Positions 56,950 to 64,000 of a stretch of DNA of 64,000 nt are shown here, one piece after another (positions within the stretch are counted from its first letter, which is position 1; each line of letters starts with the position of its first letter). This stretch comes from Brachionus manjavacas (taxonomy: Eukaryota; Rotifera; Eurotatoria; Ploima; Brachionidae): the NCBI GenBank assembly GCA_019054805.1, contig JAHQIY010000018.1:310001-374000 (forward strand), read 5' to 3'. A model generated the notes under the pieces. It searched no databases. It was not told the DNA's origin and worked only from the letters and a program-made list of their open reading frames with translations. Position numbers and translations under genes: made by a program.

Positions 56950-57700
56950 TCAGATCACTACTTAAAGCTAATTGAATTTTGTTTGCTGAAAGATCACTTT
57001 TAAAGTTTGGTCTTAATAAATTTTACAAACTTTTTCGACAATTTCTATATCCTTGATATTTGATTTCAGCTACTTTCCATCTGTTCCAACTGTGTTTCTT
57101 CGATTAAAAAAAGGTTTTGTTGTCTCGTAACTCATATATCCAAATTAATTTAAAATAAATGCCAGTAACCTTAAAGCCTTTGCATCAGCAAACACATTCT
57201 TGGTTCCGATGTTAGAATTGAAAAAATCAATAGGGGACTTTTTGAATTAAAAAGTTAAAAACTCAAAAGAACACCATTGAGAACAAATAAAATATTAAAC
57301 TGGTTAGATTATTTTAAATTTTCTAAATTTAATCAGATACAAATTTCGAAGGGAATAATTTTTTTTGTATATAAAAATCAAGATTCAAAGTTGTGAGATT
57401 AATCTCTAAGTACTTTGAAATTTTGAAATAAGATCATTTGATAAAAATGATTGCTTGAGTCTAATCAAAAATATTGATAAGAACGTTTAAATAGACTCTT
57501 ATGAAAGTGTCAAACACTATTTCAAAATCGAAACTAGTAATTAATTGTTACCCCAAGACTTACTCTTTTTTATGCTGACTATGCTTTCAAGCTAACCACT
57601 GAGATTTAAAAATATAAATATTATTCACAAAAAAAAAGAGAAAAAATTTGAATTTATAATTCGAAAATATTTAATAATTAAAAAGAATTATCTTTCTACA
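56950..57700. other. Intergenic stretch with unplaced transposon-like debris
   Basis: Slightly less AT-rich between 57020 and 57230, where the plus strand reads TFHLFQLCFF and the minus strand GTKNVFADAKAL; neither can be assigned. The rest is low complexity. Confidence 0.3.
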
Positions 57701-57708
57701 AAATAAAA

Positions 57709-59157
57709 ATGAGTCCAAATGATTTAATTTTGCCAATTGAATCGGCCGAGTTTATAGTGCAAAATGCCAAAAGTGTGAGCTTAAACGAGTCAGGCATAGA
57801 GCATTTGGCTCAGAAGATATTCCAAAGTTTAAAAGACAAAAACTGCAATTACTTTAATTGGAAAAGTTCGGCTCTGAATCCAAAAAAAATGAACGAGTTC
57901 TCGCTGAATTGGATATTCCTGGTTGACACATTGAATTTTTCGTTTTGGAGCGACAACGAGCTCGTTCAAGTGTCGGACTCGTTGCCAGAGAATTTCAAGC
58001 GACCACCGGTCGAAAAGTACACTGTAAATTACAATCAAATACCATACACCGGCTACTGGGGACTTTGTGCAGCTGTTAATAGAGCTTTAGATGTAAATTG
58101 AAAATTTATTTGAACAAAAAAAAAGAAAAAATTATTGTTTCTAAAAGTGTTTTCTAAAAGGAAGGTTTTCCCATTACAGAACCATTTTTCTATGCTCACA
58201 TAACCGAACAAGAACTAGCTCATGTATTTCGTTCTGATTCATCGGTTCAAATACCATTGTTTGAACAACGTCTCAAGATTTTGCACGAAACCGGAAGAAT
58301 TCTCATCGAAGTACGTCTCAATTAGCCATTTTTTTTCTTTTTTTTTTTTCTTTTGTCAATTTAATTTAATTTGATTCATTCATTTCTTTTTTTTTATTTT
58401 AATTTTTGTTTGTTTTGTTCCAAAGGAATTTCAAGGAAGTTTTTTGAATTTAATCAAAATGGCAAATGGCAGTGCGAGAACTCTGCTCAAACTGATTGTT
58501 GACAATTTTCCTGGTTATCGCGATGAAGCTGTTTTTTTGAACAGAAAAGGTTTTGAATAAAAAAAAAGTCTTTAAATTGTGTTTATCTTTATTTATTTTG
58601 ATTTTTAGTCACATTCTATAAACGAGCTCAAATTCTAATCGCAGACATTTGGGGCTGTTTCGAAGGTCAAGGAATTGGCTATTTTGCCGACATAGACATG
58701 ATCACAATGTTTGCTGATTACAGAGTGCCTCAGGTACTCAAATTTTACAACGCCATTGAATATAGCGATGACTTGAAGTCTTTTCTCAAGCGAAATGCTT
58801 TGCTGACCAGTGGTGCCAGATATGAAATTGAAATAAGAGCAGCATCGATTGTTTCGTGCAGAGTAATTTTATTTTTTTTTAATTTTTTAAATCTTTTTTT
58901 TTTGTTTTCCTCTTAATGATAAATTAAATATTTTTTCAATATAATTAATTATTGTTGTTGTAAAGATGATTACCGAAAAAGTGAGAAAAATGATCGATTC
59001 CGAAAAGCCAGTGATCATTAACGGCATTCAAATTCAAAAGCCCATTATAAACGATATTTTGGTGGACTTCTATCTTTGGAATTACAGAGTGGACAATGCA
59101 GCTGAAATCGATTCAAATTCTTTGCCATTTCACAAAATTAGATGCATTTTTTACTAA
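57709..59157 (+). CDS. QNG1: Queuosine 5'-phosphate N-glycosylase/hydrolase, copy 2
   Basis: Exons 57709-58092, 58161-58310, 58426-58549, 58609-58862 and 58966-59157; 367 residues, intact, with all splice sites kept. The one protein difference seen from copy 1 is Asn for His at the start of the FPGYRD motif in exon 3 (codon near 58503). Upstream sequence diverges about 20 bases before the ATG: the near-start TTAG of copy 1 is absent here, and the closest upstream words are TCTTTCTACAAAATAAAA. If trans-splicing or the promoter depends on that region, this copy may be expressed differently or not at all. Enzymatic role as for copy 1. Confidence 0.95.
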
Positions 59158-59288
59158 TTCTTTTATTCCTATTTTAGTTTTTTATTCAATTACATTCTAA
59201 ATAAATAATTTAAAAAATTTAAAAAAAATTTAATCTAAAATGTTAATTTTTCTAAATTTTGATCAAAACTTGGTGAAGACAATTTTGA

Positions 59289-59881
59289 CAGAGTTGGGAA
59301 ACTGATACTGAATAACTGATCAGTATCAGTTAATTTCAGTTATCAGTTAAACTGAAACTGACCGATAGCGTATTTTGAATTAACTGAGACTGACTGAAAA
59401 CTGTTTTACTATTTATTTGAATTTTTGAAAATTTTTTTTTCGGTTTTAATTTAGTTTTACACTTATATATATTTTTGACTTGTTAGTAATGCTTTGCAAT
59501 AAATAAAAAGCTAATATATACATTATCTAAACCTTTTTTATTTTATTTTATTTGAAATAAAGTTCATTTTAAAAATTTCAGAGATAAGGTCAGATTCTAC
59601 ATTTTTGATGAGACCACATAGAAGTAGATTCACTTATAAAAATTTATCAAATATAATGTTTCTAAAATGTAATAAAAAATATATGTAAATATCCGTTTTA
59701 AATGTTAATTAGACTTTAATTTTTATTAACTGTTTAATAAATAAACTAATTGTATCATTTTTCTAATTAACTGATTTTTAACTGATAACTGATACCCATT
59801 AACTGAGACTGAAACTGAACTGATGCTCGAAAAACTGATACTGACTGAAAACTGATTTTTTTATAACTGATCCCAACTCTG
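59289..59881. mobile_element. 593-bp hAT-type MITE, empty site known
   Basis: Ends CAGAGTTGGGA...TCCCAACTCTG. Flanked by the 8-mer AATTTTGA on both sides (59281-59288 and 59882-59889). The other QNG1 arm has a single AATTTTGA at the same place, so the empty site is present in this window. The interior is rich in ACTGA/TCAGT repeats on both sides (e.g. AACTGATACTGA), forming long inverted subterminal arrays. Non-coding. Confidence 0.95.
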
Positions 59882-60169
59882 AATTTTGAAAATAAAATAA
59901 AAAGACAATTAGAAAATAAGAAAATTCGGAAAATTTTGATTGAAAATTTTCTGAAAATTTATTATTTCATTTGTTCCCAAAAAATTTATTTGAAATCATC
60001 TGACAAAATTAATGATTACATGGGGCACAGTGAAGCTTCTTTTTTTTAATTGAAGAATTTTAAAAATTTTAAAAATTAATAATTTTAGAATTTAATGATG
60101 GAAATTTGATTAAAACTTTTTTTAATTGAAAAATAAAAAATATAAATAAATTGGTGATTTGATAATTGA

Positions 60170-60640
60170 AATCAAAGGTGAAAAAATTCTGTTTGAAAAT
60201 TTTTCTAAAATTAATTATTTCATCGGTGCTAAAAAACTGTATTATTTAGTATTTAGGATGATTAACTAAAATAAAAATAAAATTTGAATTCATTATTTAT
60301 AATTTAGAATCTGTTTTCTTTGTTTTTCAAATTACTATCATTTATTTTAATTAGAATTAGAAAATTTATTCTTTTTCATTTTAATTGCTTTATTTGAAAG
60401 TGTAAAAAAAAAGTTTTTCATTTTAATTTACTTAATTTCTAGAAATACTTTTGTTGCATCTTAATCATAATCTTTACTCCTTTTTAAAACATATTAAATT
60501 CAGAATTTAAAAAAAGTATTTTTTAAAATTATTTAATAAGGAAAATAGTTTTTTTTTTATTATTTTTATAAGTTTAATTAAAATTTAAAAAATATTAACC
60601 CTGTTTAAATGATCAAAGAAATTAAAAAATGATACCGAAT
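60170..60640. other. AT-rich intergenic stretch
   Basis: Nothing recognised beyond low-complexity sequence. Confidence 0.4.
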
Positions 60641-60647
60641 TAAAGAT

Positions 60648-61627
60648 TTAGATTTCAGCAAAAACTTCTATCTCTTTGATCAAAAATCTGAATGAACCAG
60701 CAAAAAAAAAATTTTGAGCTTGATCGGAAAAGTACTCATATTTCGGATGCTTAAAGCTACAGCCGAGATTGCAGTAACTTTTGGGAATTTCGTTGGCATT
60801 TCCAACAATACATATGTCATGACCACCTCCAAATGTCGGACCATAATTTTTGTAACAACAAATAGCAATTGCACCATTTTCACAATTAATTTTTATCGGA
60901 TGTCTTTCCTTATTCACCAAACTGATCACAAAACAATTATCATCTTTTTTCGTTTGTCCTTTTTGTTTAAACTATTTATAAAATATAAATAAAGCAATAA
61001 TTACTAATTTGCACCTTTATCTGACCAAGACTGTTCGGTGTAGCCACCGAAAATAAAGTTATCCTGAGTTTGAATTAAAGTCAAAGTTTTAGCAACATTG
61101 TCACATTTGAAGTGAAAATCATCTGCACTAAATCCGTCACGTGATGCTCTGTAAATCAATTCCCAATCACTACTTTGAACAAATTCACAAAGCTTTATTA
61201 GCTTTTTGGCCAAAGTTCTTGTTAAAATTAGCGATTCAGCAAATTCATTTTTTAATTGAGCATCTAATAATTCAACCAAATGATCAACTTTATAAAACTC
61301 GGCTTCCTTTTTTATACAATTTAGAATAAAATCATCCTGAGGCAGTCTTTCCTTGAATTCAATTGAATCTATATTGCCTTCATTGTCTACTTTGATATGA
61401 CGGTAGAAATCCAATATATAATCAAAGTATTGCGGATTTCTATCAAAAAATATCTCTTTGTTTTCATAAAACCTTGTATTCGGATCATTTAAACATTCTT
61501 CAAACAAATTCGAACGATAAAATTCAGTTCTGGGTGCTATTTTTCGTAATTTTTTACTTATTGTTGATCTATAGGTTAGAAATATTGATCCTCCAACATT
61601 TAATTTTACAATATTATTATCTCCCAT
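60648..61627 (-). CDS. BTB(T1)-TLDc domain protein
   Basis: Two exons, 61627-61015 and 60958-60648, joined in phase 1 across a 56-bp intron, giving 307 residues. Residues about 5-110 form a KCTD-type BTB/T1 domain: VKLNVGGSIFLTYRST, EIFFDRNPQYFDYILDFYRH, EAEFYKVDHLVELL. From about 145 a TLDc domain follows: WELIYRASRDGFSADDFHFK, then FGGYTEQSW, TFGGGHDICIVGNAN near the end, and SFRFLIKEIEVFAE. TLDc proteins (OXR1, NCOA7, TLDC2 groups) bind the V-ATPase or act in stress resistance; BTB-TLDc fusions are also known in protists and some invertebrates. The acceptor AAAAAG at 60960-60959 was chosen because an upstream AG would bring a stop. An AG lies nine bases before the ATG. Confidence 0.88.
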
Positions 61628-61639
61628 TTTATAATTCTA

Positions 61640-62150
61640 TTTTAAATTTTTTTTTTTTAGAAAAAGAAATAAAAATAACTTTTAAATTATAAAAATATTT
61701 AGGATAGAAACTGAAAATGAATTTGTTGAACAAATGTAGCAATAATCCATTCGAAATAAATTCAAAAGATAAAACAATAATGAATTAAAATAGAAAAAGT
61801 AAAATTTTTGATCAAAATTTTTTTATATTTAAAAAATTTTCCATTTGGCTTCAATTTAAGAGAGAAAGTCCAAATCTTAACTTAAATTCACTCGGCCTGA
61901 ATAATAATAAAAAAATTAAATGCATGACTTATGAATTTTAAAAATATTATCTAAATAGTTTAAATCTTTTAAAGATTTTTAATAATACTTTTTCGAATAT
62001 AACATGATTAATGATTACATGGAACCCAATAAAGCTTCTTTTTTTAATTAGAATAATTTTTCCAATTAAATAAATATAGAATTTTAAAATAAAATTTTTT
62101 ATTTTTTAATTTAAAAAAAACAAATTGATGATTTGATTATTGAAACTAAT
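61640..62150. other. AT-rich intergenic stretch with QNG1-flank repeat
   Basis: The part from about 62007 (TTAATGATTACATGGAACCC then AAAGCTTCTTTTTTT) is a diverged copy of the DNA downstream of both QNG1 genes; the rest holds nothing recognised. Confidence 0.5.
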
Positions 62151-62154
62151 TAAC

Positions 62155-62545
62155 TCTTAACTGTCTCGAATCGACTTTTTGAATTGAGCGAAAGATATGT
62201 AGCGGGAGGACTGCTTCATTCTGTTCCATTGGTTATCAAGCTGGTTGATGAATATAAAGCGGGTTTTGAATCAAGGTATGTTGAATACCCAACTCCATTG
62301 TGTAATTGCTATCTTACTATTTCTTCTTTCTTTCCTGAACTGTTCAATACTTAAACACTTTGCAAATGTCACCTCTTACAATTTATCAATTTTAATTTTC
62401 TTTTTATTATCTTTTAACTTATTTTAATTTTATCTTATTTTTTCTTTGCATTTTTATTTTTATTTTTATTTGTTATTTTTTTTTTAAATCTGAAGGAGCT
62501 TTAGCTCGGCACAGATAAAACAAATAAATAACAAATAATAATACT
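62155..62545 (+). mobile_element. LINE-A 3' end, 5'-truncated
   Basis: Starts abruptly within the last 65 codons (SNRLFELSERYVAGGLLHS, EYPTPLCNCYLTISSFFPE), stop near 62354, then the T-rich 3' UTR, the motif CTGAAGGAGCTTTAGCTCGG at about 62491 and an AAATAA tail. The remaining frame is open, so this is one of the youngest fragments. Confidence 0.85.
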
Positions 62546-62699
62546 TTGTTTTTATTTTTATTCGATCTTATCTTATTAACTTTATTTTGATTTTAATTTT
62601 TTTTAATATAGAAAACAATTAAATAATTATAATTTTCCATATCTCTATTTTCCAAACAAAAATATAACCCAAACAAGAAGAATGACAAAATTACAAGAT

Positions 62700-63160
62700 A
62701 GTGAATTAAATTAAAGACCAATTCGATTCAATTCAATTCTATGCAATATTTAACAAAACATGGTGTATAACCTTCAACAGTAATGCTATTGAATCAAAAG
62801 CTAAAGAAGGAAAATGCACATGTCCAGCTTATTTGAAGAATAATAAATGTAAACACTTGATTGACTTTGCATCAAGAGAGAAATATTTAAAGAAGAAAGG
62901 CTTTAGAAATGCACCTAGATTATAGAACAACTAAGTAACAACTTCACAGAAAAAAAGATTAGCTTCTTCTGTTGAAAGTGTTAACAAAAGAAATGGAATT
63001 ACCGAGAATGTTGATGAAATATTGGAAATAGAAGATGAAAAAGACAAACAAGAAGCAAAGCAAACAACTAGATTAAATCAACTGCACAATCTGCAAGTCA
63101 TTCAGCTACACAAAAAGTTAAAAGAAAAAGAGGTAGACCTAAGAAAACTGCTATAAAGTT
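62700..63160 (+). pseudogene. SWIM zinc-finger (MULE-derived) fragment
   Basis: Reads FYAIFNKTWCITFNSNAIE then KEGKCTCPAYLKNNKCKHLI, a SWIM finger, then SREKYLKKKGFRNAPRL, a stop near 62924, and further on a KRKRGRPKKTAIK hook at about 63120-63160 in another frame. Same order as in the 52100 fragment but a different subfamily. No catalytic part. Confidence 0.65.
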
Positions 63161-63174
63161 TTTCATTTTATCTT

Positions 63175-64000
63175 CTTAATTTTACTCAAAAATTTCTTTT
63201 TACTTTGTTTATAAATTTTTATATTATTTTTCTTTACTCAAATTATTACTTTATAAAATTGTAAAAAAAAAGGCTTATTTATTTAATTTAACAAAAAATA
63301 AATATTAAAATAAAAATTTTTACCGTTTAAGTCAATTCGTAGCTCTTATTTTGTAATTTTAGAGGCCAAAAATAATTTATGGATGAGTCCAAAAAGTAAT
63401 TATATATCCGATAATTAACTAATTATTGAGTCCAAAATAGGTATGAGCCCATTAAAATTATTCCCTTTTTGAAATCTTGAAATTTGATCATTAATTTTAC
63501 TTTTCTCTTATTTTCAAGTCTATTCCCTAGCCATAGTTATTCAGGGACTTAATTGGGAATTAATTAATTAAGAAAAAAGGAAGATTTTTTGGGTAAACTC
63601 TTTTATTCGGAATCTGTATAATATATATAAAAAAAATAATTTTTCATTTTTAAAAAAATACAAAAACACAAAAAATCTTTTTATATATTTTTTTTTTTTT
63701 TTTTACTTCTCCTTAAAGGAGGTTAATTCAATTCAATAAATAAATATATAAAAAAAATAATAAAACAAAAAAAAATCAATGATCAAATTACCACTGTAAA
63801 TCTTAGTTGCTTTAGAATAATAATTTTCGTTTTTACAATTTTTTTTTTTCAACTTGTTTACAATCTTTTGTTTATTTATTTTCTAAAAAATCAGAATTTT
63901 AGAGTTATTCAAAGTCTCTCTTTATTCAACCTTTTTGATCAAAATTTCATCTTGGTCCTTCAAAGAGACCATTGCGTCAGTTTATTTTAGAAACGAAAAT
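63175..64000. other. AT-rich stretch, possible LINE tail
   Basis: CTCCTTAAAGGAG hairpin at about 63708-63720 followed by TTCAATTCAATAAATAAAT looks like the 3' terminus of another LINE family, by analogy with the hairpin-plus-AAATA tails at 54616 and 62491. No coding sequence seen. Confidence 0.35.

Larger units (their letters stand above)
57703..60165 (+). repeat. Inverted segmental duplication, arm 2 (QNG1 copy 2)
   Basis: About 2.46 kb matching 47205-49072 in reverse, longer because of the 593-bp MITE at 59289-59881. Similarity stops a few bases upstream of the ATG. The stretch near 60010-60048 (GATTACATGGGGCACAGTGA) also has a third, diverged partial copy at about 62007-62150. Confidence 0.95.

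Overview
The window is nuclear DNA of an animal. It is very AT-rich by eye. Its genes are split by introns of about 48-61 bp with GT..AG ends, and they encode conserved eukaryotic or metazoan proteins: a WDR75/UTP17 homologue, fibrillarin, SF3B4, PNISR, a Tctex1 dynein light chain, a CD225 membrane protein and a queuosine-salvage glycosylase. Base composition, tiny introns, very short 3' ends and the density of non-LTR and TIR transposons fit a rotifer, perhaps a Brachionus-like monogonont. The sequence alone does not prove this. In all ten host genes whose start can be read, an AG lies 0-10 bases before the ATG, usually as TTTAG. This suggests spliced-leader trans-splicing.

Layout. 1-1065: decayed CR1-like LINE. 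1711-2236 (-): CD225 gene. 3852-8391 (+): WDR75 homologue, with a 464-bp foldback element in its one large intron. 11047-11613 (+): Tctex1 gene. 12959-13835: small TA-flanked TIR element coding only for a helix-turn-helix protein. 14365-16055 (-): secreted six-cysteine/mucin-like gene. 15539-22808: two tandem 3.6-kb copies, each with the 5' exons of the secreted gene, a tRNA-Thr(TGT) and a membrane-anchored glycosyltransferase-like gene. 25525-26568 (-): fibrillarin. 27034-27326: two more tRNA-Thr genes. 28400-35590: transposon graveyard with LINE remnants, a nearly intact pogo/Tigger element nested in a LINE, and a TIR element with a PHD finger. 35771-36679 (-): class 3 lipase. 37725-40466: zinc-finger fragment and a TIR element split by a LINE. 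40988-42640 (-): PNISR homologue. 44777-45163: hAT-type MITE. 45509-45581 (-): tRNA-Thr. 45776-46747 (+): SF3B4. 47606-49066 (-) and 57709-59157 (+): two intact, nearly identical, inverted copies of QNG1, the queuosine 5'-phosphate N-glycosylase. Between them lie a Tc1 element, a palindromic MITE inside a MULE fragment, and several LINEs. 60648-61627 (-): BTB-TLDc gene. 62155-64000: LINE end and SWIM zinc-finger fragment.

The host genes are not an operon or pathway cluster, though several act in the nucleus or nucleolus (WDR75 and fibrillarin in ribosome biogenesis; SF3B4 and PNISR in splicing). The clearest stories are structural: a recent tandem duplication that truncates one copy of a secreted gene, an inverted duplication of QNG1 in which one copy has taken a hAT MITE while the other keeps the empty site, and several layers of nested transposons whose target sites can be read directly. 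Coordinates and splice sites were worked out by hand; no database search was run.
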